A DNA stretch of 60,793 nucleotides, taken from contig QUFC01000021.1 of NCBI GenBank assembly GCA_003478355.1, positions 1-60,793 on the forward strand, given 5' to 3'. The notes beneath the pieces were generated by a model. The model saw only the letters and a program-made list of their open reading frames with translations, was not told the origin of the DNA and did not search any database. Below are positions 27,118 to 36,329 of the stretch, in pieces. The stretch's first letter is position 1; each line of letters begins with the position of its first letter. The DNA comes from Lachnospiraceae bacterium AM48-27BH. GTDB taxonomy: Bacteria > Bacillota > Clostridia > Lachnospirales > Lachnospiraceae. The position numbers and the translations under genes were made by a program.

Positions 27118-28275
27118 TTATTTTTGCTCATTCAATTCCTTATACTCTTCAATATGAATATCCTCAAAGGTACTCATTTTCTCATAAATCTCCAGTGCCA
27201 TATCCAGAAGTGGCATAAATGCCATAGCCCCAGTTCCTTCACCAAGGCACAGATGTCCGTCAATCGCCGCTGACAGCCCGAGCCTTTCCAGGATCAGCCT
27301 GCCCGCAGGTTCCGCCGACACATGGGACGCCAGCAGATAGCCGGAAACGCCCGGACAGATAGTCTGCGCCGCCAATGCCGCAGCCGCTGTGATCACACCA
27401 TCTAATACTACTGGAACATGATACATGGCTCCACCGATACAGACTCCAGCCAGACCAGCCAGATCCAGTCCGCCTACTGCGGACAATACTCCGATTCCAT
27501 CTGCCGGATCCGGCGCATAATGCGCTAACGCCTCCCGGATCACACGCTGTTTCTTTTTCAATCCTTCATCAGAAAGTCCGGCCCCTCGTCCGGTCATCCG
27601 CTCCGGCTCTAATCCTAAGATCGCACAGGCAACGGCGCTGGATGTGGTAGTGTTGCCGATTCCCATTTCCCCAAGAGCGATCAGATGATAATCCTGTTCT
27701 TTTAACTCTTTCACCAGCTCGATTCCCACCTGTAAAGCCTTCTGCACCTCTTCTCTGGTCATTGCCGGCTCTTTGACAAAATTCCGGGTTCCAGAACGGA
27801 CTTTTTTGCGGATCAGCGGATGTACCTCATGACAATCTTCCATGGGATCTGCCACGCCAATATCCACCGGAAATACATCCACATCAGCTCGATCAGCCAT
27901 CAGACAGACACAGGAATCACCGGCTGTAAAATTTCTCGTCACGACAGCCGTTACATCCTGTCCGGTCTGGGTCACGCCCTCTTCCACAACTCCGTTATCC
28001 GCACACATGATCACCAATGCCCGTTTCGTAAGATCGATCTGACTGGTTCCCTGAATTCCGGCGATCCGCACCAGGGCATCCTCTAAAAGTCCAAGACTGT
28101 GAAGGGGCTTTGCCACATGATCCCAGCGGCTCTGGGCATCTTTCATGGCAGTTTCAGACAAATTGGAAATATCTGATATCTGCCAGCCTTGATCAAATCC
28201 TGTCATGACGCTCTCATGTTTCCGTTCCATTGATGATTTTAAATTCTTTTTTCGTTCTTTTTCTAATGCTCTCAT
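27118..28275 (-). CDS. cobT: Nicotinate-nucleotide-dimethylbenzimidazole phosphoribosyltransferase
   Basis: CobT activates the lower-ligand base as alpha-ribazole phosphate. The protein has 385 residues; a 30-residue charged N-terminal extension precedes the usual start region. Motifs are MCADNGVVEEGVTQTGQDVT near residue 90, IALGEMGIGNTTTSSA near residue 197, GRGAGL and the catalytic-end block HLCLGEGTGAMAFMPLLDMA. The ATG at 28275 has AAGGA upstream, but the ATG at 28203 is also possible. The base used may be dimethylbenzimidazole or another; no bzaABCDE genes are present. Confidence 0.94.
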   Translation of the reverse strand: MRALEKERKKNLKSSMERKHESVMTGFDQGWQISDISNLSETAMKDAQSRWDHVAKPLHSLGLLEDALVRIAGIQGTSQIDLTKRALVIMCADNGVVEEGVTQTGQDVTAVVTRNFTAGDSCVCLMADRADVDVFPVDIGVADPMEDCHEVHPLIRKKVRSGTRNFVKEPAMTREEVQKALQVGIELVKELKEQDYHLIALGEMGIGNTTTSSAVACAILGLEPERMTGRGAGLSDEGLKKKQRVIREALAHYAPDPADGIGVLSAVGGLDLAGLAGVCIGGAMYHVPVVLDGVITAAAALAAQTICPGVSGYLLASHVSAEPAGRLILERLGLSAAIDGHLCLGEGTGAMAFMPLLDMALEIYEKMSTFEDIHIEEYKELNEQK

Positions 28276-28362
28276 TGCTTTTTATCCTTATATTTTTTCA
28301 TCCCGACACTGTATTCTCTTGATCTGGTGTCTGGCAGCTTATGTATTCACGATCCCATGTCT

Positions 28363-29778
28363 CTATGAAACGGTTCTGCTCCATTTTCTGCACATCTCCA
28401 GCCACTGCTCGGCAAATTCCGGAGCAGACGGATAATACAAATGAGGAAACCCAGCAATCTGTCCCTGTTCACTGTGAATACAGCTCCAGGAACGGTCAGA
28501 CAATGGCTTTTTCGCCGTCCAGCAGGTTCCGCAATCCCCACTCTCCCAATAATGGAACTCGTGGCCTTTGATTTCTCCAGTGAGACAGACATCCGGATGA
28601 TCTGGTGTCAAGGTAATATAGCCAAAACGTCCCAGACGGTTGGTTTTCCATGCTTTATCTGGAATCACACCTGCCAGTGGATAAAAAATACCATCACTGC
28701 CCTCTAATTCCCGGTGCAGATATAAAAATCCGCCACATTCCGCTAAAAATGGCATTTTGTTCTCCCAAGCCTGACGGATAGACGCAAGCATAGAGGTATT
28801 TTCGCTTAATGCTTTTGCGTAATTTTCCGGGTATCCACCGCCAAGGATCACACCAGATACCTTCGCGGGCAGTTCCTGGTCATGGATCGGACTAAATGGA
28901 ATCAGCTCCACACCAAGGGATTCCAGAATTTCCATATTTTCCTGATAATAGAAACAGAACGCTTCATCGCGGGCTACGGCGATGCGGAGCGGATTTCTGC
29001 TTTCAGTAAATGAACCTGCTGCACGAGTTTTCATTGCCACTTGCGATGTTTGACATTTCGCCAGTCCTGCATCCGCATTGTTTTCGACCTTCTCCGCATA
29101 ACTGCGTGCCAATTCCAGTATTCCATCCAGATCCACTGATTCCTCCAACAAATCCGCAATCTCATCCAACTGCTTCTGGATCTGCGGCACTTCCTCCGGC
29201 ATCACCAGTCCCAGATGGCGGCTGTCAAACTGGATCTCTTTACTGACCGGCACACATCCCAAATATTTCACACCCTCAGCCTCCAGCACAGGCTTCAGCC
29301 GTGCCCCGATCATCGGGCTGGTGCGATTCAAAATCACCCCAACGATGTGACTGTCCTTCTGATATAGCAAAAACCCACGCAGCATCGCCGCCAGAGAAAG
29401 ACTTGCCCCCTTCCCATCCAGAATCAGGATCACCGGAACATCCGCCGCCTGCGCCACTTCATAGGTGCTTGCCTGGGTACTGATACCGCCAAGGCCGTCA
29501 TAATACCCCATCACGCCTTCCATCACTGCCAGATCAAACCCGGCATTTTTCTGCTGATACTGAGCCTTCAAAGCCTCTTTTGACAGGAAAAAGCTGTCCA
29601 GATTCCCCCCAGGAATCCCCAGAACCTGCTTATGGAACATCGGATCAATATAATCAGGACCACATTTCCACGCCTTTATCTTCAGTCCCTTCCTCTGCCA
29701 CGCCCGGAGCGCCCCGCAGGTAATCGTCGTTTTACCACATCCGCTGGACGCCGCCGCAAATAAAATTCCTGGAATCAT
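28363..29778 (-). CDS. cbiA: Cobyrinate a,c-diamide synthase
   Basis: CbiA amidates the a and c side chains of cobyrinate. The protein has 471 residues. The N-terminal ATP domain has AAASSGCGKTTIT near residue 10 and KCGPDYIDPMFH near residue 38. The C-terminal glutamine amidotransferase domain has VILGGGYPENYA and the nucleophile Cys in AECGGFLYLHREL near residue 345. The start overlaps the cbiT stop by 4 bases. It continues to cobT after an 87-base gap. Confidence 0.95.
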   Translation of the reverse strand: MIPGILFAAASSGCGKTTITCGALRAWQRKGLKIKAWKCGPDYIDPMFHKQVLGIPGGNLDSFFLSKEALKAQYQQKNAGFDLAVMEGVMGYYDGLGGISTQASTYEVAQAADVPVILILDGKGASLSLAAMLRGFLLYQKDSHIVGVILNRTSPMIGARLKPVLEAEGVKYLGCVPVSKEIQFDSRHLGLVMPEEVPQIQKQLDEIADLLEESVDLDGILELARSYAEKVENNADAGLAKCQTSQVAMKTRAAGSFTESRNPLRIAVARDEAFCFYYQENMEILESLGVELIPFSPIHDQELPAKVSGVILGGGYPENYAKALSENTSMLASIRQAWENKMPFLAECGGFLYLHRELEGSDGIFYPLAGVIPDKAWKTNRLGRFGYITLTPDHPDVCLTGEIKGHEFHYWESGDCGTCWTAKKPLSDRSWSCIHSEQGQIAGFPHLYYPSAPEFAEQWLEMCRKWSRTVS

Positions 29779-30335
29779 GCCTCCGCGCCTCCAAATGACA
29801 GGATATACACCGGATTTTCCCCTTTCATCAGATGATATGGCCCGACTTTTTCTGCCCTGGACACCTGCATACAGACGATCTCTGGCTCAATTTCCATCTT
29901 TTTCAATGCCTGGCACACTGCCTGAAGACTTTCCAGTGCAATCACATTGATCACAATCCGCATAGAAGGATTCTTGCCCAACAATTGCCGCAGGATCTCC
30001 TCCACACGTCCTCCCGTACCTCCTAAAAACGCATGGGTTGCCACCGAAAGTCCCTCAAAAGCCTCCGGCGCCAGCCCCGGAACAATCTTTACATTGGAAA
30101 CGCCAAATTTCTCACAATTCTGGTGCAGCAGATCTACCGCATCCGAGTTCCTTTCAATAGCATAAACCGTTCCCTGCGGCAGCTGCAAAGCCATCTCAAT
30201 CGTAACCGAACCCGTTCCCGCCCCTACATCATAAACGACCGCATCCGGAGTCAGTTCCAGTTTCGAAATCGATACCGCCCGGACCTCTGCCTTGGTCATC
30301 GGTACTTTGCCGCGGATAAATAAAGAATCTTTCAC
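29775..30335 (-). CDS. cbiT: Cobalt-precorrin-6B C15-methyltransferase (decarboxylating)
   Basis: CbiT methylates C-15 and decarboxylates the acetate at C-12. The protein has 186 residues with a class I methyltransferase fold: VYDVGAGTGSVTIEMAL near residue 35 binds S-adenosylmethionine, and AFLGGTGGRVEEIL near residue 108 is a CbiT hallmark. The GTG start at 30335 has GAGGTGG upstream. In many genomes cbiT directly follows or fuses to cbiE. Here cbiE lies 2.5 kb upstream, beyond an inserted island. Confidence 0.93.
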   Translation of the reverse strand: MKDSLFIRGKVPMTKAEVRAVSISKLELTPDAVVYDVGAGTGSVTIEMALQLPQGTVYAIERNSDAVDLLHQNCEKFGVSNVKIVPGLAPEAFEGLSVATHAFLGGTGGRVEEILRQLLGKNPSMRIVINVIALESLQAVCQALKKMEIEPEIVCMQVSRAEKVGPYHLMKGENPVYILSFGGAEA

Positions 30336-30380
30336 TATGATCCACCTCGTGTCTTAAAAGCTCTCTCCAATATTTCTTAA

Positions 30381-30431
30381 AATCAAAAGACCCAACATGG
30401 TACGCATCATCGAGAGGCGTGTTGGGGTCGA
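30381..30431 (-). promoter_or_regulatory. Leader hairpin with T-rich tail before cbiT (possible attenuator)
   Basis: On the minus strand GACCCCAACA (30431-30422) pairs with TGTTGGGTC (30397-30389), with a further ACGC/GCGT inner stem. The arm is followed by TTTTGATTTT. It lies between a likely promoter (30443-30470) and cbiT, so it could act as a conditional terminator. It matches no riboswitch I know. It may instead be the old terminator of another gene. Confidence 0.45.
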
Positions 30432-30442
30432 TTAATTATTAT

Positions 30443-30470
30443 TATATTCATTTTGAAAAGAAAAGCAACT
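30443..30470 (-). promoter_or_regulatory. Probable promoter for the cbiT-cbiC half of the cobalamin cluster
   Basis: A -35 TTGCTT (30465-30470) and -10 TATAAT (30443-30448), spacer 16, read leftward toward cbiT. The gene-free stretch 30336-30651 otherwise holds only the leader hairpin and the rightward promoter of the AAA ATPase gene; it is very AT-rich. Confidence 0.5.
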
Positions 30471-30596
30471 AATAACTGTATTTTTTAGATTATGTATAAA
30501 TTTTCACAATTATAAAATACTATTATATGCTTATTTTTCTATCTTTGCTTTATATGTATATTTCAGAAATTATTTTTCTTATTTTGGATATAAAAC

Positions 30597-30625
30597 TTGT
30601 ATTTTCGATTTATTTATCATATAAT
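30597..30625 (+). promoter_or_regulatory. Promoter of the AbiL/RloAB-like cassette
   Basis: A -35 TTGTAT (30597-30602) and -10 TATAAT (30620-30625) with a 17-base spacer read rightward. AAAGGAGG follows (30635-30642), ten bases before the ATG at 30652. Confidence 0.65.
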
Positions 30626-30651
30626 AACCTCAAGAAAGGAGGCTACCAATT

Positions 30652-31854
30652 ATGTTATGCCAGTTTTCATTTCAGAATTTCAAATCTTACAAAGGAGAAA
30701 CCACTTTAGATTTCCAGGCAGCTACACTTCCTGAATTTAAAGAAACATTGATTACAGAAGAAAAGGCAATGGACTTATTGCCTATAAGCGTTATATACGG
30801 CCCAAACGGAGGTGGGAAATCGAACCTTCTCCAGGCCCTTTCATGCGTGATTTCCACCATTGTAAAACCTGTACATGAATTGGAAAAAAATCGGCAGAAT
30901 CTCATTCTTCAGCAGAAAGTGGATGCTTTGCCATTCCTGTTCGATCAAACTTCGGCAAACGAACCCTCTGAGTTTCGTATATTCTTTAGAATTGCCAAAA
31001 ACGAATATTGTTACTATATCGCCATAAAAAGCGATGAGATTCTTTCAGAATCGCTGTACCGCAAGTCAATCACTGGCAAGAAATCAGCAACCATCTTCGA
31101 ACGAGAAACAGCTGACATTACACTTGGTCCTTCAATAAGCAAAAAGAACATCAACACAAGTGTGAATCCCAAAATGCCATACCTCTCTTTCCTTGCCATT
31201 AACTATGACATTCCGGTTATCAATGAGGTTATGACTTGGTTTGAAAGCTGTATTATTCGCAGTTATGCCAATCCAATGATAGAACATCAAATCATGCTTG
31301 CAAAGGATATACCTTACAAGAAGCAATTTATTCGTGCCTTAAACGATATGGATATTGATATTACTGACTATCGTTATGACGAAGACAGCCATCAGCTTTT
31401 TATGAAACGAACCTTAGGCTCAACAGAATACGAACTTCCATTCTCAGATGAATCAGATGGAACAAAGAAACTCATTGCGGCACTTCCTGTGATTCTGCTT
31501 GCGCTTCGTGAAGGCCGTATGGTTATTATTGATGAATTAGATGCAAAACTCCATCCAAAACTTCTTAAATATGTCATTTCACTATTTAAAAATAAAGAGC
31601 TCAATAAATATGGTGCTCAGCTTCTATTTACCTCTCACGATATGTATACGTTAAGAAACACTGTATTCCGTCGTGATGAAATCTGGTTTGCTGCTGAGAA
31701 TCACGCCCATGAAAGTGAAATCTATTCCCTCCACGAGATCCGTGGCGAAGATAATGACAGAATTAAGAATACCGCTGCTTATGATAAGCAATACCTAGAA
31801 GGGCGTTATGGCGCAGACCCATATCTCTCTAATATGCTAGGAGGTGGATTCTAA
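30652..31854 (+). CDS. AAA_15/OLD-like ATPase, AbiLi/RloA family
   Basis: The protein has 400 residues with an SMC/ABC-like ATPase fold. Walker A GPNGGGKS lies near residue 50, a signature-like SDESDGTKKLIA near 267, Walker B VIIDELDAKLH near 293, and the switch His in LLFTSHD near 325. It opens MLCQFSFQNFKSYKGETTLDF, typical of RloA/AbiLi proteins. Such ATPases pair with RloB/AbiLii nuclease-like partners in abortive-infection phage defence. The partner begins at its stop codon. It is on the opposite strand to all neighbours and AT-rich, signs of transfer into the cobalamin cluster. Confidence 0.85.
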   Translation: MLCQFSFQNFKSYKGETTLDFQAATLPEFKETLITEEKAMDLLPISVIYGPNGGGKSNLLQALSCVISTIVKPVHELEKNRQNLILQQKVDALPFLFDQTSANEPSEFRIFFRIAKNEYCYYIAIKSDEILSESLYRKSITGKKSATIFERETADITLGPSISKKNINTSVNPKMPYLSFLAINYDIPVINEVMTWFESCIIRSYANPMIEHQIMLAKDIPYKKQFIRALNDMDIDITDYRYDEDSHQLFMKRTLGSTEYELPFSDESDGTKKLIAALPVILLALREGRMVIIDELDAKLHPKLLKYVISLFKNKELNKYGAQLLFTSHDMYTLRNTVFRRDEIWFAAENHAHESEIYSLHEIRGEDNDRIKNTAAYDKQYLEGRYGADPYLSNMLGGGF

Positions 31855-32525
31855 TGAGCCTAAAACCGCCTAAAAAAAGTGACCTCGACAAAAATTGGAT
31901 GAAAGCCAGACGCGACAAACCTAAGAAAATCCAACCGGAATATCACCTTATCATAACTGAAGGAACTGACACCGAACCCGCATACTTTGGAGCCATGAAA
32001 GAAATCATTAACAACACTTACTCTGACCGTATTCAGCTCGGTGTCCACGGTGCCGGAGATAATACCCTAAGTCTTTTCCAAAAGGCCAAAAACATGGTCG
32101 CATCCTCAGCTAATGGATATAAGCATGTATGGGTCGTATATGACACGGACGATTTTCCATCTGACCATATCAATAAGACCGCCGAGCTCTGTATATCAGA
32201 ATCAACCGAAGAAACCACATATCATGCCATCTGGTCAAACCAGTGTATAGAACTATGGTTTCTATTACATTTCAGCTTCCTACAATCCGATCTTCATAGA
32301 ACATCTTACTGGCCAAAACTCACAGAAATACTTACATCTTTGGATCTTGGCGAATACACAAAAAATCGTACCGATATGTACCAAATTCTTTTACCTTATA
32401 GGGATACCGCTATTGTAAATGCAGAAAAGCTTGACAAAATCAATAAAGGAAAACTTCCATCTACTTCTGCGCCAGGGACCAAGGTTTATGAACTTGTAAA
32501 TAAGTTAAAGCCTTATTTATCATGA
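31854..32525 (+). CDS. RloB/AbiLii-family protein
   Basis: The protein has 223 residues. It shows the TOPRIM-like pattern of RloB: an acidic ITEGTDTEPAYF near residue 35, WVVYDTDDFPSDH near residue 98, and the family block SNQCIELWFLLHF near residue 128. A basic N-terminus is also typical. Its ATG overlaps the end of the ATPase gene (ATGA-type junction), so the two act as one unit. By family knowledge it should be the effector of an AbiL-like defence system. That it is active here is inferred. Confidence 0.82.
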   Translation: MSLKPPKKSDLDKNWMKARRDKPKKIQPEYHLIITEGTDTEPAYFGAMKEIINNTYSDRIQLGVHGAGDNTLSLFQKAKNMVASSANGYKHVWVVYDTDDFPSDHINKTAELCISESTEETTYHAIWSNQCIELWFLLHFSFLQSDLHRTSYWPKLTEILTSLDLGEYTKNRTDMYQILLPYRDTAIVNAEKLDKINKGKLPSTSAPGTKVYELVNKLKPYLS

Positions 32526-32613
32526 GGTGATCCTTTAAAGAATTAAAACAAAATGTATATAAGGCTACTGCATGTGTTGTTTTGAGACTATAATCATTTT
32601 TAAAATTTTAGGA

Positions 32614-32829
32614 TTATAGGATTATGGAATTTGTGTAGATATCATCTGCACAAATTCCAAATTTATTCAAATTATCTGTCAAATGCTCATTTTCGATAAT
32701 TTTATTTCTTGCCTCTAGCGGCGTTGCAGAGCCACCTAAATCACGTAATGCCTGTAGTAATGGCATAAACCATTTCAGAAATTCGGTCTTTGATATTTTG
32801 GGGTCTTTTTTTATCACTTGTTCCCCCAT
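32614..32829 (-). pseudogene. Mrr N-terminal domain remnant
   Basis: The 71-residue frame includes ISKTEFLKWFMPLLQALRDL, GGSATPLEARNKIIE and NEHLTD, which match the winged-helix Mrr_N domain that precedes the nuclease domain of Mrr-type restriction enzymes. The match stops at about residue 52, and the frame then runs out through a short palindrome (32626-32658) to a stop. No nuclease domain follows. It lies between cbiJE and the RloB gene, at the edge of the inserted island. It is best read as a deletion remnant of a restriction gene. Confidence 0.6.
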
Positions 32830-32857
32830 ATAAATTTTCCCCCATCATATTGCATTT

Positions 32858-34387
32858 CTATTTCTCTTTTTTCCGAATAATCACTGCCCAAAGCCCATCC
32901 CCCAGCTTTTTATTCATCATATTCTCCGCCGTATCCGTCAAAATCTCCTCATCGTCATAAGACAGATTCTTCCCAACCGAAACAAGCCAGGAGCCAAAAC
33001 CATGCTCGGAAATCATTCTGGAGACTTCCGCTACGGGTTCAACACCACCAAGGAGCAAAAAGACATTTTTCCCGCGTTCCAGGGCCTCCCAAGGTTTTGC
33101 CTCCCTTCCGTGAAGGCTTTCCAGTTCCAAATCCTGCCATGGGATCTGTAATTTTGAGGCAAGATAAGAAACGGTAGAAATTCCGGGAAGGATCTCTAAC
33201 TGGATCTCCTGGTCTTTCCCTGCCTTTTGACGCTCTCTTAGCGTTTCTGCCAGGCCGGAAGCGCCACTGTAGAATCCGGTATCACCGGAATAAAGAACTG
33301 CCAGTTTACGAAGCTGCGGCGCATGCTCAAACCAGTCAAGAATCTTCTTTCCATCGTAAGCCTTCATGACTGCTTTTTCGCCCAGATCTTTTTCAACACT
33401 TTCTATCATCCGGGATGCGCCTGCTACTGCATCGGCTTCCAGGAGGATCTTTCTTGCGGCTACGGTCCACATCCCTGGGGCGCCCATTCCGATTCCGATC
33501 AGGGTAATGGTGCGGGTAATCGTTTCCGTTCCAAAGGGTTCCAGATATTGGCACGCTTCTTCCAGGGAAATTCCTGTCTCTTTTAAAGGGCGTCCGATTA
33601 CCAGTGCGATTGCACCAACCGCCTCCGCTGCGTGGATCTTATCAAGGAAGCCGCCTGCATGACCAGATTCTTTCGTTACTAAGTAATTTGCTCCTGTCAT
33701 ACGCATAGTTGCGATGTTCATCTCCAGACTGAATGGGCCCTGCATGGCAATCATGTGGTTTCTGGGAAAGCCCAGGGTTTCGCTGTTTAATAGTGCCTGA
33801 CTGTCTGGGAGAATCCGGGCAAAGATTCGTTCTTTGTAGTCTGGAATTGCGGTGTATTTAGCCAGTTCCTTGCTGCCTGTGGTCACTAGGACAGTTCCCT
33901 CGTGGATTATTAACCATTCTACTGCCTGATCTACAGAATCTACGGTCACTATGGAATCTGCGTTTGTCACAGAGTTCACAACCACCACGGAGTTCGTGAT
34001 CTCAGCACGACTCTCGTTTTCCACAGATTTCATGGTCAATTTTTGCTCTTTCGTCCCCAGTTTTCCAGGTTCCAGTTCTGATTTTCTCAAAACCCGGTAC
34101 CACACGATCCCCATCTTCCGGCACACCTGCGCCACATTTTCCGTGACCACCCGCGCATATGGGTGAGTGGCATCCAATACCAGAGATGGCTTTTCTGCCA
34201 CAAAAAGTGCTTCCATCTCACCCTTTTCCAAAGCTTTGCGGATCACCCGCACAGAAGGGCTCTCCGGCACCAGCATCTCTCCGTATTCTGACACTACGCA
34301 GACGACTGTTTGAATCTTATGTTCCCCACAGAATTCCGCCAGCCTGCGGCCTTCGGTGGTTCCTCCAAATATGATCACATCAGACAT
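32858..34387 (-). CDS. cbiJE: CbiJ-CbiE fusion: precorrin-6A reductase / precorrin-7 C5-methyltransferase
   Basis: This is a two-enzyme chain of 509 residues. Residues 1-285 are CbiJ (VIIFGGTTEGRRLAEF at the start; DATHPYA near 112; TGSKEL; KESGHAGGFLDK), the NADH-dependent reductase. Residues 290-509 are CbiE (TLIGIGMGAPGMWTVAARK, VLYSGDTGFYSGA, LPGISTVSYLASKL), which methylates C-5. The start overlaps cbiH by 8 bases. The usual downstream partner cbiT is separated by the defence island. Confidence 0.92.
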   Translation of the reverse strand: MSDVIIFGGTTEGRRLAEFCGEHKIQTVVCVVSEYGEMLVPESPSVRVIRKALEKGEMEALFVAEKPSLVLDATHPYARVVTENVAQVCRKMGIVWYRVLRKSELEPGKLGTKEQKLTMKSVENESRAEITNSVVVVNSVTNADSIVTVDSVDQAVEWLIIHEGTVLVTTGSKELAKYTAIPDYKERIFARILPDSQALLNSETLGFPRNHMIAMQGPFSLEMNIATMRMTGANYLVTKESGHAGGFLDKIHAAEAVGAIALVIGRPLKETGISLEEACQYLEPFGTETITRTITLIGIGMGAPGMWTVAARKILLEADAVAGASRMIESVEKDLGEKAVMKAYDGKKILDWFEHAPQLRKLAVLYSGDTGFYSGASGLAETLRERQKAGKDQEIQLEILPGISTVSYLASKLQIPWQDLELESLHGREAKPWEALERGKNVFLLLGGVEPVAEVSRMISEHGFGSWLVSVGKNLSYDDEEILTDTAENMMNKKLGDGLWAVIIRKKEK

Positions 34388-35123
34388 TTCGATATCCTCT
34401 CGGTGAAATCATCCATTCTCCATCGGTTTTTGTTCTGGAATTGCCAATGAAAACCGTGGTAAACATATCAACCTGTGTATCTTTCAACTCTTCAAGAGTC
34501 AGAACGTGCTTTTCCTGTCCGTCACGGCCGATCTGCTTCACATAGCCGCATACCGTATCCGCAGAACGGTGCTGCAGGATCAGTTCGCAGGCCCAATGCA
34601 GGTAATCGGCGCGCTTTTTGCTGGACGGATTATAGAGACAAATGATCATGTCTGCCTCCGCCGCATGCAGCAGCCGTTTGCCGATCAAGTCCTTCGGTGT
34701 CAAAAGATCGCTTAAACTGATCACGGCAAAATCATGGCAAATAGGCGCTCCCAGCACTGCCGCACCGGCACTGGCTGCTGTCACGCCTGGAACGATCTCG
34801 ATTTCCATCTCTGGGAATTGCTCTGCCAGTTCCAGAACCAGACCAGCCATGCCATAGACACCGCTATCACCGCTGCAGATCACTGATACAACCTTTCCCT
34901 CCGCTGCAAATTCCAATGCTTTCCGACACCGGTCCACTTCCTGCATCATGGGTGTGGAAAATAATTCCTTTCCAGGGAAATATTCACGAATCAGATCCAC
35001 ATACACCGTATATCCAACGATGATATCACTCTGTTCCAGAGTCCGGACTGCCTTTATGGTCATCTGCTCATAGGAACCTGGACCGATTCCTACTACATAT
35101 ACTTTTCCTGTCTGTTTCATCAA
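34380..35123 (-). CDS. cbiH: Cobalt-precorrin-3 C17-methyltransferase
   Basis: CbiH carries out the C-17 methylation and ring contraction step. The protein has 247 residues with the tetrapyrrole methylase fold: VYVVGIGPGSYEQMTIKA at the N-terminus, VICSGDSGVYGMAGLV near residue 80, IEIVPGVTAASAGAAVLGAP near residue 108 and MIICLYNPSSKKRADYL near residue 158. It lies between cbiG and cbiJE in tight succession. Confidence 0.93.
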   Translation of the reverse strand: MMKQTGKVYVVGIGPGSYEQMTIKAVRTLEQSDIIVGYTVYVDLIREYFPGKELFSTPMMQEVDRCRKALEFAAEGKVVSVICSGDSGVYGMAGLVLELAEQFPEMEIEIVPGVTAASAGAAVLGAPICHDFAVISLSDLLTPKDLIGKRLLHAAEADMIICLYNPSSKKRADYLHWACELILQHRSADTVCGYVKQIGRDGQEKHVLTLEELKDTQVDMFTTVFIGNSRTKTDGEWMISPRGYRNV

Positions 35124-35140
35124 ACGATTACCGTTCCTTT

Positions 35141-36329
35141 CTAAAATGTGATGCCGTTATGCGGAATCCGCGCTGCCGCCACCGTCACTCCATCATAGAC
35201 CGTTTTATGGCAGACCAGATAACCGCCTCTCTCCCTGGCTGCTTTCAACGCCGCCCGCTCGCAGACATTTCCAACACCAGTAATCTGCTTTACAAAGGCT
35301 GATTCTGCGAAATCTCCAGGAACCGCCGCCAGTTCTTCTGAAGAATAACAGATCACCGGGGTCTGAAGTGCCTCAGCAGCTGCCAGAAGACCCGGTTCTT
35401 CTTTTTTTAAGTCAATGGTTGCGATCGCTGCGATGGACAATGGATGAAGGTTCTGTTCTTTTAGAAGCTGATGGATGGCAGCTTGGATCTGTCCTGCAGG
35501 CGTTCCCTTTCGACATCCGATTCCGAGAATGATAACTGGAGGCACAAGCCTCAAAATATCTTTTTCCCTTGAACAAGTTTCTGACCTGTCTGTTTCTTTT
35601 TGTTGTGCACCTGTCTCAGTGTCATAACCTTCTTTTTTCGCTCTCTTCTTTAAACTGCCTTTCAACGATTGGTATTTATCGTAATCTGAATATTCCGATC
35701 ACAGAATTGCCCTTCACATAATCCTTTAGGAAGTGTTCCATTCCATAAAAAATCTGTGAAAAATCCCACCTTCCGTCCAGTCAAAAGCTCCGCTGAAATC
35801 TCCTTTGCCAACTCTCGGTCTGCAATTTTTAATCCATTTTTCCGTGCAAACACATCCACCGCAAACTGGTGGTTCACATCAGTCGCAGTCGTTATCACTG
35901 CCTGACTGCCTGTCAGTTGGCTGATGGTTTCCGCCAGTTCATTGGCGCCGCCACATGACCCGACAATAAAGGAATACAGAACTGCCCCAGCTCATCCATC
36001 ACCAGAACCGCCGGATCATAAAATTTATCCTGCACCAAAGGCGCGATCGCACGCACCGCGATTCCCGTGGCTCCAATAAAAATCAAAGCATCCATGGATG
36101 CAAACATTTCCCTTGCCCAATCATTTAAAGGGCGCTGCCATACCATACACTCTGGCTGCTTCCCAGCTTCTTCCAGCACCGGTGGCTGCTTACTTTTCAC
36201 ATAGCCCAAAATTGAGATCTCATCACGGGCGGCCGCGTTTGTTTTCAACTCTTCACTCAAAGCCGCACATAATTTCCGGTTCAATCTGGTTCCATTCACC
36301 GTAAAGCTGATCACCGCCAGCTTCATCAT
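35141..36329 (-). CDS. cbiG: Cobalt-precorrin-5A hydrolase CbiG (frameshifted)
   Basis: CbiG opens the ring-A delta-lactone and releases acetaldehyde. Three frames together cover one gene. The first (36329-35913) has MKLAVISFT and IFIGATGIAVRAIAPLVQDK, then breaks at 35951-35952, where GG should be GGG to give LLSGHVGGANELAETIS. The second (35898-35662) has TTATDVNHQFAVDVFAR and VGFFTDFLWNG. The third (35665-35141) has the C-terminal ILGIGCRKGTPAGQIQAAI and ALKAARERGGYLVCHKTVYDGVTVAAARIP. Near 35665 a second lost base, or a genuine TTG start in a TTGA overlap, separates domain two from three. Confidence 0.85.
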
